Assembly (NCBI GenBank): GCA_964019695.1 | Contig: CAXHUL010000257.1 | Location: 744,001-808,000 of the forward strand | Length of the DNA: 64,000 bases | Direction: 5' to 3' | Source: Loripinus fragilis | Taxonomy: Eukaryota > Mollusca > Bivalvia > Lucinida > Lucinidae | Translations under genes and position numbers: made by a program | Part shown: positions 1 through 12,480 of the stretch, piece after piece | Layout of the letters: every line of letters starts with the position of its first letter | How positions within the stretch are numbered: position 1 is the stretch's first letter | Notes under the pieces: model-generated | Told to the model about the DNA's origin: nothing | Databases searched by the model: none | What the model saw: the letters and a program-made list of their open reading frames with translations, nothing else

Positions 1-14
1 CTACTATTTTCATC

Positions 15-60
15 ATGCCCACACGGGCATCAGTTTGTAGTACGGGAGGCCGTCTACAAA
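15..60. other. Two adjacent hairpins in satellite monomer (representative)
   Basis: ATGCCC-acac-GGGCAT (15-30) is a perfect 6-bp stem. Three bases later, TTTGTAG plus ACGG pair with CCGT plus CTACAAA (34-60), around a GAGG loop and one bulged T. Both recur every 818 bp. Type-2 monomers break one pair of the first stem (ACAGGCAT). Confidence 0.6.
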
Positions 61-269
61 TGGTGAAAATTTCAAAGCGTTCCGTCGGGAAATTAAAAAG
101 TTATGAGCATTAGAAGATCTTCCCATTAGGCCCCATTAGGCCACAGTAGCCGACCGGGCCTAAAACTTGCGCGGGTCACTTTCACGGACGGGCTCGAAAC
201 TGGTGCCAGAAGTTAGCCCCCGACCAGAGCTTCATTGTGAGGCATTGCGTAAAATTTTCCGTCCCCCGA

Positions 270-305
270 GTGCCGAGCAATAGCCCCTGAAAGGGCTTTC
301 GGCAC
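270..305. other. Nested hairpin in satellite monomer (representative)
   Basis: An outer stem GTGCCGA (270-276)/TCGGCAC (299-305) encloses an inner stem AGCCC (282-286)/GGGCT (293-297), with a 6-base loop and a small asymmetric internal loop. The structure recurs in most monomers. The monomer at 1030 carries a G-U-tolerated C-to-T change in the outer stem, and the one at 1848 has a T-to-A mismatch, so it is not strictly conserved. Confidence 0.6.
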
Positions 306-3300
306 AATTTTCACGCCCTTATTTGAGCCACTTGTAGCCGAAGGAATTTTGCGCAAATGACTGAGAGGTGCTCCTGGGCACTGCTCATCACTTTGCAATA
401 GGTTCCGGGGCTTTTCGCGAAGGTCGCGTTTTCTCAAACTTTGATGGCATTAGTGGGTGGGGTGTGAAAACCTCCGAATGCATGGTTCTCAGCTCCTGCT
501 GTGGGCAGCAAGCCAATTTTTTTTCCAAAATGTTGACCTATAAAAGAGCTTACTCGGGTGTGAAAATTATCATTGTGCGCGCACGCCCCGGACCGCAATT
601 ATGATATTTCCTGTTTTCCCATAGGGCCCAAGGCAATTGGGGATAGCGGTTGTACGCGCTTTCTAAGGCTCTGATCGCTTTTAGATTTTGCACGCGGATA
701 GGGCCAACAGAGGCGCAGGTATTGCCATGCGCACCTGCCCGCAACAATGTTTCGATACCGAGTTATCGGGGTGTGGAAGTCCGCCGCCCCGAAGCTTTAC
801 ACGCTTCCGTCTCGCAAACTACTATTTTCATCATGCCCACACGGGCATCAGTTTGTAGTACGGGAGGCCGTCTACAAATGGTGAAAATTTCAAAGCGTTC
901 CGTCGGGAAATTAAAAAGTTATGAGCATTAGAAGATCTTCCCATTAGGCCCCATTAGGCCACAGTAGCCGACCGGGCCTAAAACTTGCGCGGGTCACTTT
1001 CACGGACGGGCTCGAAACTGGTGCCAGAAGTTAGCCCCCGACCAGAGCTTCATTGTGAGGCATTGCGTAAAATTTTCCGTCCCCCGAGTGCCGAGCAATA
1101 GCCCCTGAAAGGGCTTTTGGCACAATTTTCACGCCTCATTTGAGCCACTTGTAGCCGAAGGAATTTTGCGCAAATGACTGAGAGGTGCTCCTGGGCACTG
1201 CTCATCACTTTGCAATAGGTTCCGGGGCTTTTCGCGAAGGTCGCGTTTTCTCAAACTTTGATGGCATTAGTGGGTGGGGTGTGAAAACCTCCGAATGCAT
1301 GGTTCTCAGCTCCTGCTGTGGGCAGCAAGCCAATTTTTTTTCCAAAATGTTGACCTATAAAAGAGCTTACTCGGGTGTGAAAATTATCATTGTGCGCGCG
1401 CGCCCCGGACCGCAATTATGATATTTCCTGTTTTCCCATAGGGCCCAAGGCAAATGGGGATAGCGGTTGTACGCGCTTTCTAAGGCTCTGATCGCTTTTA
1501 GATTTTGCACGCGGATAGGGCCAACAGAGGCGCAGGTATTGCCATGCGCACCCGCCCGCAACAATGTTTCGATACCGAGTTATCGGGGTGTGGAAGTCCG
1601 CCGCCCCGAAGCTTTACGCGCTTCCGTCTCGCGAACTACTATTTTCATCATGCCCACACGGGCATCAGTTTGTAGTACGGGAGGCCGTCTACAAATGGTG
1701 AAAATTTCAAAGCGTTCCGTCGGGAAATTAAAAAGTTATGAGCATTAGAAGATCTTCCCATTAAGCCCCATTAGGCCACAGTAGCCGACCGGGCCTAAAA
1801 CTTGCGCGGGTCACTTTCACGGACGGGCTCGAAACTGGTGCCAGAAGTTAGCCCCCGACCAGAGCTTCATTGTGAGGCATTGCGTAAAATTTTCCGTCCC
1901 CCGAGAGCCGAGCAATAGCCCCTGAAAGGGCTTTCGGCACAATTTTCACGCCCTTATTTGAGCCACTTGTAGCCGAAGGAATTTTGCGCAAATGACTGAG
2001 AGGTGCTCCTGGGCACTGCTCATCACTTTGCAATAGGTTCCGGGGCTTTTCGCGAAGGTCGCGTTTTCTCAAACTTTGATGGCATTAGTGGGTGGGGTGT
2101 GAAAACCTCCGAATGCATGGTTCTCAGCTCCTGCTGTGGGCAGCAAGCCAATTTTTTTTTCAAAATGTTGACCTATAAAAGAGCTTACTCGGGTGTGAAA
2201 ATTATCATTGTGCGCGCGCGCCCCGGACCGCAATTATGATATTTCCTGTTTTCCCATAGGGCCCAAGGCAATTGGGGATAGCGGTTGTACGCGCTTTCTA
2301 AGGCTCTGATCGCTTTTAGATTTTGCACGCGGATAGGGCCAACAGAGGCGCAGGTATTGCCATGCGCACCCGCCCGCAACAATGTTTCGATACCGAGTTA
2401 TCGGGGTGTGGAAGTCCGCCGCCCCGAAGCTTTACGCGCTTCCGTCTCGCGAACTACTATTTTCATCATGCCCACATGGGCATCAGTTTGTAGTACGGGA
2501 GGCCGTCTACAAATGGTGAAAATTTCAAAGCGTTCCGTCGGGAAATTAAAAAGTTATGAGCATTAGAAGATCTTCCCATTAGGCCCCATTAGGCCACAGT
2601 AGCCGACCGGGCCTAAAACTTGCGCGGGTCACTTTCACGGACGGGCTCGAAACTGGTGCCAGAAGTTAGCCCCCGACCAGAGCTTCATTGTGAGGCATTG
2701 CGTAAAATTTTCCGTCCCCCGAGTGCCGAGCAATAGCCCCTGAAAGGGCTTTCGGCACAATTTTCACGCCCTTATTTGAGCCACTTGTAGCCGAAGGAAT
2801 TTTGCGCAAATGACTGAGAGGTGCTCCTGGGCACTGCTCATCACTTTGCAATAGGTTCCGGGGCTTTTCGCGAAGGTCGCGTTTTCTCAAACTTTGATGG
2901 CATTAGTGGGTGGGGTGTGAAAACCTCCGAATGCATGGTTCTCAGCTCCTGCTGTGGGCAGCAAGCCAATTTTTTTTCCAAAATGTTGACCTATAAAAGA
3001 GCTTACTCGGGTGTGAAAATTATCATTGTGCGCGCGCGCCCCGGACCGCAATTATGATATTTCCTGTTTTCCCATAGGGCCCAAGGCAAATGGGGATAGC
3101 GGTTGTACGCGCTTTCTAAGGCTCTGATCGCTTTTAGATTTTGCACGCGGATAGGGCCAACAGAGGCGCAGGTATTGCCATGCGCACCCGCCCGCAACAA
3201 TGTTTCGATACCGAGTTATCGGGGTGTGGAAGTCCGCCGCCCCGAAGCTTTACGCGCTTCCGTCTCGCGAACTACTATTTTCATCATGCCCACACGGGCA

Positions 3301-5119
3301 TCAGTTTGTAGTACGGGAGGCCGTCTACAAATGGTGAAAATTTCAAAGCGTTCCGTCGGGAAATTAAAAAGTTATGAGCATTAGAAGATCTTCCCATTAG
3401 GCCCCATTAGGCCACAGTAGCCGACCGGGCCTAAAACTTGCGCGGGTCACTTTCACGGACGGGCTCGAAACTGGTGCCAGAAGTTAGCCCCCGACCAGAG
3501 CTTCATTGTGAGGCATTGCGTAAAATTTTCCGTCCCCCGAGTGCCGAGCAATAGCCCCTGAAAGGGCTTTCGGCACAATTTTCACGCCCTTATTTGAGCC
3601 ACTTGTAGCCGAAGGAATTTTGCGCAAATGACTGAGAGGTGCTCCTGGGCACTGCTCATCACTTTGCAATAGGTTCCGGGGCTTTTCGCGAAGGTCGCGT
3701 TTTCTCAAACTTTGATGGCACTAGTGGGTGGGATGTGAAAACCTCCGAATGCATGGTTCTCAGCTCCTGCTGTGGGCAGCAAGCCAATTTTTTTTCCAAA
3801 ATGTTGACCTATAAAAGAGCTTACTCGGGTGTGAAAATTATCATTGTGCGCGCGCGCCCCGGACCGCAATTATGATATTTCCTGTTTTCCCATAGGGCCC
3901 AAGGCAAATGGGGATAGCGGTTGTACGCGCTTTCTAAGGCTCTGATCGCTTTTAGATTTTGCACGCGGATAGGGCCATCAGAGGCGCAGGTATTGCCATG
4001 CGCACCCGCCCGCAACAATGTTTCGATACCGAGTTATCGGGGTGTGGAAGTCCGCCGCCCCGAAGCTTTACGCGCTTCCGTCTCGCGAACTACTATTTTC
4101 ATCATGCCCACACGGGCATCAGTTTGTAGTACGGGAGGTCGTCTACAAATGGTGAAAATTTCAAAGCGTTCCGTCGGGAAATTAAAAAGTTATGAGCATT
4201 AGAAGATCTTCCCATTAGGCCCCATTAGGCCACAGTAGCCGACCGGGCCTAAAACTTGCGCGGGTCACTTTCACGGACGGGCTCGAAACTGGTGCCAGAA
4301 GTTAGCCCCCGACCAGAGCTTCATTGTGAGGCATTGCGTAAAATTTTCCGTCCCCCGAGTGCCGAGCAATAGCCCCTGAAAGGGCTTTCGGCACAATTTT
4401 CACGCCCTTATTTGAGCCACTTGTAGCCGAAGGAATTTTGCGCAAATGACTGAGAGGTGCTCCTGGGCACTGCTCATCACTTTGCAATAGGTTCCGGGGC
4501 TTTTCGCGAAGGTCGCGTTTTCTCAAACTTTGATGGCATTAGTGGGTGGGGTGTGAAAACCTCCGAATGCATGGTTCTCAGCTCCTGCTGTGGGCAGCAA
4601 GCCAATTTTTTTTCCAAAATGTTGACCTATAAAAGAGCTTACTCGGGTGTGAAAATTATCATTGTGCGCGCGCGCCCCGGACCGCAATTATGATATTTCC
4701 TGTTTTCCCATAGGGCCCAAGGCAAATGGGGATAGCGGTTGTACGCGCTTTCTAAGGCTCTGATCGCTTTTAGATTTTGCACGCGGATAGGGCCAACAGA
4801 GGCGCAGGTATTGCCATGCGCACCCGCCCGCAACAATGTTTCGATACCGAGTTATCGGGGTGTGGAAGTCCGCCGCCCCGAAGCTTTACGCGCTTCCGTC
4901 TCGCGAACTACTATTTTCATCATGCCCACACGGGCATCAGTTTGTAGTACGGGAGGCCGTCTACAAATGGTGAAAATTTCAAAGCGTTCCGTCGGGAAAT
5001 TAAAAAGTTATGAGCATTAGAAGATCTTCCCATTAGGCCCCATTAGGCCACAGTAGCCGACCGGGCCTAAAACTTGCGCGGGTCACTTTCACGGACGGGC
5101 TCGAAACTGGTGCCAGAAG

Positions 5120-8100
5120 TTAGCCCCCGACCAGAGCTTCATTGTGAGGCATTGCGTAAAATTTTCCGTCCCCCGAGTGCCGAGCAATAGCCCCTGAAAG
5201 GGCTTTCGGCACAATTTTCACGCCCTTATTTGAGCCACTTGTAGCCGAAGGAATTTTGCGCAAATGACTGAGAGGTGCTCCTGGGCACTGCTCATCACTT
5301 TGCAATAGGTTCCGGGGCTTTTGGCGAAGGTCACGTTTTCTCAAACTTTGATGGCATTAGTGGGTGGGGTGTGAAAACCTCCGAATGCATGGTTCTCAGC
5401 TCCTGCTGTGGGCAGCAAGCCAATTTTTTTTCCAAAATGTTGACCTATAAAAGAGCTTACTCGGGTGTGAAAATTATCATTGTGCGCGCGTGCCCCGGAC
5501 CGCAATTATGATATTTCCTGTTTTCCCATAGGGCCCAAGGCAAATGGGGATAGCGGTTGTACGCGCTTTCTAAGGCTCTGATCACTTTTAGATTTTGCAC
5601 GCGGATAGGGCCAACAGAGGCGCAGGTATTGCCATGCGCACCCGCCCGCAACAATGTTTCGATACCGAGTTATCGGGGTGTGGAAGTCCGCCACCCCGAA
5701 GCTTTACGCGCTTCCGTCTCGCAAACTACTATTTTCATCATGCCCACACGGGCATCAGTTTGTAGTACGGGAGGCCGTCTACAAATGGTGAAAATTTCAA
5801 AGCGTTCCGTCGGGAAATTAAAAAGTTATGAGCATTAGAAGATCTTCCCATTAGGCCCCATTAGGCCACAGTAGCCGACCGGGCCTAAAACTTGCGCGGG
5901 TCACTTTCACGGACGGGCTCGAAACTGGTGCCAGAAGTTAGCCCCCGACCAGAGCTTCATTGTGAGGCATTGCGTAAAATTTTCCGTCCCCCGAGTGCCG
6001 AGCAATAGCCCCTGAAAGGGCTTTCGGCACAATTTTCACGCCCTTATTTGAGCCACTTGTAGCCGAAGGAATTTTGCGCAAATGACTGAGAGGTGCTCCT
6101 GGGCACTGCTCATCACTTTGCAATAGGTTCCGGGGCTTTTCGCGAAGGTCGCGTTTTCTCAAACTTTGATGGCATTAGTGGGTGGGGTGTGAAAACCTCC
6201 GAATGCATGGTTCTCAGCTCCTGCTGTGGGCAGCAAGCCAACTTTTTTTCCAAAATGTTGACCTATAAAAGAGCTTACTCGGGTGTGAAAATTATCATTG
6301 TGCGCGCGCGCCCCGGACCGCAATTATGATATTTCCTGTTTTCCCATAGGGCCCAAGGCAAATGGGGATAGCGGTTGTACGCGCTTTCTAAGGCTCTGAT
6401 CGCTTTTAGATTTTGCACGCGGATAGGGCCAACAGAGGCGCAGGTATTGCCATGCGCACCCGCCCGCAACAATGTTTCGATACCGAGTTATCGGGGTGTG
6501 GAAGTCCGCCGCCCCGAAGCTTTACGCGCTTCCGTCTCGCGAACTACTATTTTCATCATGCCCACACAGGCATCAGTTTGTAGTACGGGAGGCCGTCTAC
6601 AAATGGTGAAAATTTCAAAGCGTTCCGTCGGGAAATTAAAAAGTTATGAGCATTAGAAGATCTTCCCATTAGGCCCCATTAGGCCACAGTAGCCGACCGG
6701 GCCTAAAACTTGCGCGGGTCACTTTCACGGACGGGCTCGAAACTAGTGCCAGAAGTTAGCCCCCGACCAGAGCTTCATTGTGAGGCATTGCGTAAAATTT
6801 TCCGTCCCCCGAGTGCCGAGCAATAGCCCCTGAAAGGGCTTTCGGCACAATTTTCACGCCCTTATTTGAGCCACTTGTAGCCGAAGGAATTTTGCGCAAA
6901 TGACTGAGAGGTGCTCCTGGGCACTGCTCATCACTTTGCAATAGGTTCCGGGGCTTTTCGCGAAGGTCGCGTTTTCTCAAACTTTGATGGCATTAGTGGG
7001 TGGGGTGTGAAAACCTCCGAATGCATGGTTCTCAGCTCCTGCTGTGGGCAGCAAGCCAATTTTTTTTCCAAAATGTTGACCTATAAAAGAGCTTACTCGG
7101 GTGTGAAAATTATCATTGTGCGCGCGCGCCCCGGACCGCAATTATGATATTTCCTGTTTTCCCATAGGGCCCAAGGCAAATGGGGATAGCGGTTGTACGC
7201 GCTTTCTAAGGCTCTGATCGCTTTTAGATTTTGCACGCGGATAGGGCCAACAGAGGCGCAGGTATTGCCATGCGCACCCGCCCGCAACAATGTTTCGATA
7301 CCGAGTTATCGGGGTGTGGAAGTCCGCCGCCTCGAAGCTTTACGCGCTTCCGTCTCGGGAACTACTATTTTCATCATGCCCACACGGGCATCAGTTTGTA
7401 GTACGGGAGGCCGTCTACAAATGGTGAAAATTTCAAAGCGTTCCGTCGGGAAATTAAAAAGTTATGAGCATTAGAAGATCTTCCCATTAGGCCCCATTAG
7501 GCCACAGTAGCCGACCGGGCCTAAAACTTGCGCGGGTCACTTTCACGGACGGGCTCGAAACTGGTGCCAGAAGTTAGCCCCCGACCAGAGCTTCATTGTG
7601 AGGCATTGCGTAAAATTTTCCGTCCCCCGAGTGCCGAGCAATAGCCCCTGAAAGGGCTTTCGGCACAATTTTCACGCCCTTATTTGAGCCACTTGTAGCC
7701 GAAGGAATTTTGCGCAAATGACTGAGAGGTGCTCCTGGGCACTGCTCATCACTTTGCAATAGGTTCCGGGGCTTTTCGCGAAGGTCGCGTTTTCTCAAAC
7801 TTTGATGGCACTAGTGGGTGGGGTGTGAAAACCTCCGAATGCATGGTTCTCAGCTCCTGCTGTGGGCAGCAAGCCAATTTTTTTTCCAAAATGTTGACCT
7901 ATAAAAGAGCTTACTCGGGTGTGAAAATTATCATTGTGCGCGCGCGCCCCGGACCGCAATTATGATATTTCCTGTTTTCCCATAGGGCCCAAGGCAAATG
8001 GGGATAGCGGTTGTACGCGCTTTCTAAGGCTCTGATCGCTTTTAGATTTTGCACGCGGATAGGGCCAACAGAGGCGCAGGTATTGCCATGCGCACCCGCC

Positions 8101-9209
8101 CGCAACAATGTTTCGATACCGAGTTATCGGGGTGTGGAAGTCCGCCGCCCCGAAGCTTTACGCGCTTCCGTCTCGCGAACTACTATTTTCATCATGCCCA
8201 CACGGGCATCAGTTTGTAGTACGGGAGGTCGTCTACAAATGGTGAAAATTTCAAAGCGTTCCGTCGGGAAATTAAAAAGTTATGAGCATTAGAAGATCTT
8301 CCCATTAGGCCCCATTAGGCCACAGTAGCCGACCGGGCCTAAAACTTGCGCGGGTCACTTTCACGGACGGGCTCGAAACTGGTGCCAGAAGTTAGCCCCC
8401 GACCAGAGCTTCATTGTGAGGCATTGCGTAAAATTTTCCGTCCCCCGAGTGCCGAGCAATAGCCCCTGAAAGGGCTTTCGGCACAATTTTCACGCCCTTA
8501 TTTGAGCCACTTGTAGCCGAAGGAATTTTGCGGAAATGACTGAGAGGTGCTCCTGGGCACTGCTCATCACTTTGCAATAGGTTCCGGGGCTTTTCACGAA
8601 GGTCGCGTTTTCTCAAACTTTGATGGCATTAGTGGGTGGGGTGTGAAAACCTCCGAATGCATGGTTCTCAGCTCCTGCTGTGGGCAGCAAGCCAATTTTT
8701 TTTCCAAAATGTTGACCTATAAAAGAGCTTACTCGGGTGTGAAAATTATCATTGTGCGCGCGCGCCCCAGACCGCAATTATGATATTTCTTGTTTTCCCA
8801 TAGGGCCCAAGGCAAATGGGGATAGCGGTTGTACGCGCTTTCTAAGGCTCTGATCGCTTTTAGATTTTGCACGCGGATAGGGCCAACAGAGGCGCAGGTA
8901 TTGCCATGCGCACCCGCCCGCAACAATGTTTCGATACCGAGTTATCGGGGTGTGGAAGTCCGCCGCCCCGAAGCTTTACGCGCTTCCGTCTCGCGAACTA
9001 CTATTTTCATCATGCCCACACGGGCATCAGTTTGTAGTACGGGAGGCCGTCTACAAATGGTGAAAATTTCAAAGCGTTCCGTCGGGAAATTAAAAAGTTA
9101 TGAGCATTAGAAGATCTTCCCATTAGGCCCCATTAGGCCACAGTAGCCGACCGGGCCTAAAACTTGCGCGGGTCACTTTCACGGACGGGCTCGAAACTGG
9201 TGCCAGAAG
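5120..9209. repeat. Satellite higher-order repeat, 5-monomer block
   Basis: Diagnostic variants define monomer types. Type 1 (5120) has GGCGAAGGTCACG, GCGCGTGCCCC, GATCACTTTT and CCGCCACCCC. Type 2 (5938) has CCCACACAGGCATC. Type 3 (6756) has TCTCGGGAAC. Type 4 (7574) has GGCACTAGTG and GGAGGTCGTC. Type 5 (8392) has TTTCACGAAGG. The next type 1 follows exactly five monomers later, at 9210. Confidence 0.85.
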
Positions 9210-12200
9210 TTAGCCCCCGACCAGAGCTTCATTGTGAGGCATTGCGTAAAATTTTCCGTCCCCCGAGTGCCGAGCAATAGCCCCTGAAAGGGCTTTCGGC
9301 ACAATTTTCACGCCCTTATTTGAGCCACTTGTAGCCGAAGGAATTTTGCGCAAATGACTGAGAGGTGCTCCTGGGCACTGCTCATCACTTTGCAATAGGT
9401 TCCGGGGCTTTTGGCGAAGGTCACGTTTTCTCAAACTTTGATGGCATTAGTGGGTGGGGTGTGAAAACCTCCGAATGCATGGTTCTCAGCTCCTGCTGTG
9501 GGCAGCAAGCCAATTTTTTTTCCAAAATGTTGACCTATAAAAGAGCTTACTCGGGTGTGAAAATTATCATTGTGCGCGCGTGCCCCGGACCGCAATTATG
9601 ATATTTCCTGTTTTCCCATAGGGCCCAAGGCAAATGGGGATAGCTGTTGTACGCGCTTTCTAAGGCTCTGATCACTTTTAGATTTTGCACGCGGATAGGG
9701 CCAACAGAGGCGCAGGTATTGCCATGCGCACCCGCCCGCAACAATGTTTCGATACCGAGTTATCGGGGTGTGGAAGTCCGCCACCCCGAAGCTTTACGCG
9801 CTTCCGTCTCGCGAACTACTATTTTCATCATGCCCACACGGGCATCAGTTTGTAGTACGGGAGGCCGTCTACAAATGGTGAAAATTTCAAAGCGTTCCGT
9901 CGGGAAATTAAAAAGTTATGAGCATTAGAAGATCTTCCCATTAGGCCCCATTAGGCCACAGTAGCCGACCGGGCCTAAAACTTGCGCGGGTCACTTTCAC
10001 GGACGGGCTCGAAACTGGTGCCAGAAGTTAGCCCCCGACCAGAGCTTCATTGTGAGGCATTGCGTAAAATTTTCCGTCCCCCGAGTGCCGAGCAATAGCC
10101 CCTGAAAGGGCTTTCGGCACAATTTTCACGCCCTTATTTGAGCCACTTGTAGCCGAAGGAATTTTGCGCAAATGACTGAGAGGTGCTCCTGGGCACTGCT
10201 CATCACTTTGCAATAGGTTCCGGGGCTTTTCGCGAAGGTCGCGTTTTCTCAAACTTTGATGGCATTAGTGGGTGGGGTGTGAAAACCTCCGAATGCATGG
10301 TTCTCAGCTCCTGCTGTGGGCAGCAAGCCAATTTTTTTTCCAAAATGTTGACCTATAAAAGAGCTTACTCGGGTGTGAAAATTATCATTGTGCGCGCGCG
10401 CCCCGGACCGCAATTATGATATTTCCTGTTTTCCCATAGGGCCCAAGGCAAATGGGGATAGCGGTTGTACGCGCTTTCTAAGGCTCTGATCGCTTTTAGA
10501 TTTTGCACGCGGATAGGGCCAACAGAGGCGCAGGTATTGCCATGCGCACCCGCCCGCAACAATGTTTCGATACCGAGTTATCGGGGTGTGGAAGTCCGCC
10601 GCCCCGAAGCTTTACGCGCTTCCGTCTCGCGAACTACTATTTTCATCATGCCCACACAGGCATCAGTTTGTAGTACGGGAGGCCGTCTACAAATGGTGAA
10701 AATTTCAAAGCGTTCCGTCGGGAAATTAAAAAGTTATGAGCATTAGAAGATCTTCCCATTAGGCCCCATTAGGCCACAGTAGCCGACCGGGCCTAAAACT
10801 TGCGCGGGTCACTTTCACGGACGGGCTCGAAACTGGTGCCAGAAGTTAGCCCCCGACCAGAGCTTCATTGTGAGGCATTGCGTAAAATTTTCCGTCCCCC
10901 GAGTGCCGAGCAATAGCCCCTGAAAGGGCTTTCGGCACAATTTTCACGCCCTTATTTGAGCCACTTGTAGCCGAAGGAATTTTGCGCAAATGACTGAGAG
11001 GTGCTCCTGGGCACTGCTCATCACTTTGCAATAGGTTCCGGGGCTTTTCGCGAAGGTCGCGTTTTCTCAAACTTTGATGGCATTAGTGGGTGGGGTGTGA
11101 AAACCTCCGAATGCATGGTTCTCAGCTCCTGCTGTGGGCAGCAAGCCAATTTTTTTCCAAAATGTTGACCTATAAAAGAGCTTACTCGGGTGTGAAAATT
11201 ATCATTGTGCGCGCGCGCCCCGGACCGCAATTATGATATTTCCTGTTTTCCCATAGGGCCCAAGGCAAATGGGGATAGCGGTTGTACGCGCTTTCTAAGG
11301 CTCTGATCGCTTTTAGATTTTGCACGCGGATAGGGCCAACAGAGGCGCAGGTATTGCCATGCGCACCCGCCCGCAACAATGTTTCGATACCGAGTTATCG
11401 GGGTGTGGAAGTCCGCCGCCCCGAAGCTTTACGCGCTTCCGTCTCGGGAACTACTATTTTCATCATGCCCACACGGGCATCAGTTTGTAGTACGGGAGGC
11501 CGTCTACAAATGGTGAAAATTTCAAAGCGTTCCGTCGGGAAATTAAAAAGTTATGAGCATTAGAAGATCTTCCCATTAGGCCCCATTAGGCCACAGTAGC
11601 CGACCGGGCCTAAAACTTGCGCGGGTCACTTTCACGGACGGGCTCGAAACTGGTGCCAGAAGTTAGCCCCCGACCAGAGCTTCATTGTGAGGCATTGCGT
11701 AAAATTTTCCGTCCCCCGAGTGCCGAGCAATAGCCCCTGAAAGGGCTTTCGGCACAATTTTCACGCCCTTATTTGAGCCACTTGTAGCCGAAGGAATTTT
11801 GCGCAAATGACTGAGAGGTGCTCCTGGGCACTGCTCATCACTTTGCAATAGGTTCCGGGGCTTTTCACGAAGGTCGCTTTTTCTCAAACTTTGATGGCAC
11901 TAGTGGGTGGGGTGTGAAAACCTCCGAATGCATGGTTCTCAGCTCCTGCTGTGGGCAGCAAGCCAATTTTTTTTCCAAAATGTTGACCTATAAAAGAGCT
12001 TACTCGGGTGTGAAAATTATCATTGTGCGCGCGCGCCCCGGACCGCAATTATGATATTTCCTGTTTTCCCATAGGGCCCAAGGCAAATGGGGATAGCGGT
12101 TGTACGCGCTTTCTAAGGCTCTGATCGCTTTTAGATTTTGCACGCGGATAGGGCCAACAGAGGCGCAGGTATTGCCATGCGCACCCGCCCGCAACAATGT

Positions 12201-12480
12201 TTCGATACCGAGTTATCGGGGTGTGGAAGTCCGCCGCCCCGAAGCTTTACGCGCTTCCGTCTCGCGAACTACTATTTTCATCATGCCCACACGGGCATCA
12301 GTTTGTAGTACGGGAGGCCGTCTACAAATGGTGAAAATTTCAAAGCGTTCCGTCGGGAAATTAAAAAGTTATGAGCATTAGAAGATCTTCCCATTAGGCC
12401 CCATTAGGCCACAGTAGCCGACCGGGCCTAAAACTTGCGCGGGTCACTTTCACGGACGGGCTCGAAACTGGTGCCAGAAG
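9210..12480. repeat. Satellite higher-order repeat, 4-monomer block
   Basis: The types run 1 (9210), 2 (10028), 3 (10846), then a monomer at 11663. That fourth monomer carries both the type-5 TTTCACGAAGG and the type-4 GGCACTAGTG variants, which suggests recombination or conversion between types 4 and 5. The block is one monomer shorter than the block to its left. Confidence 0.82.
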
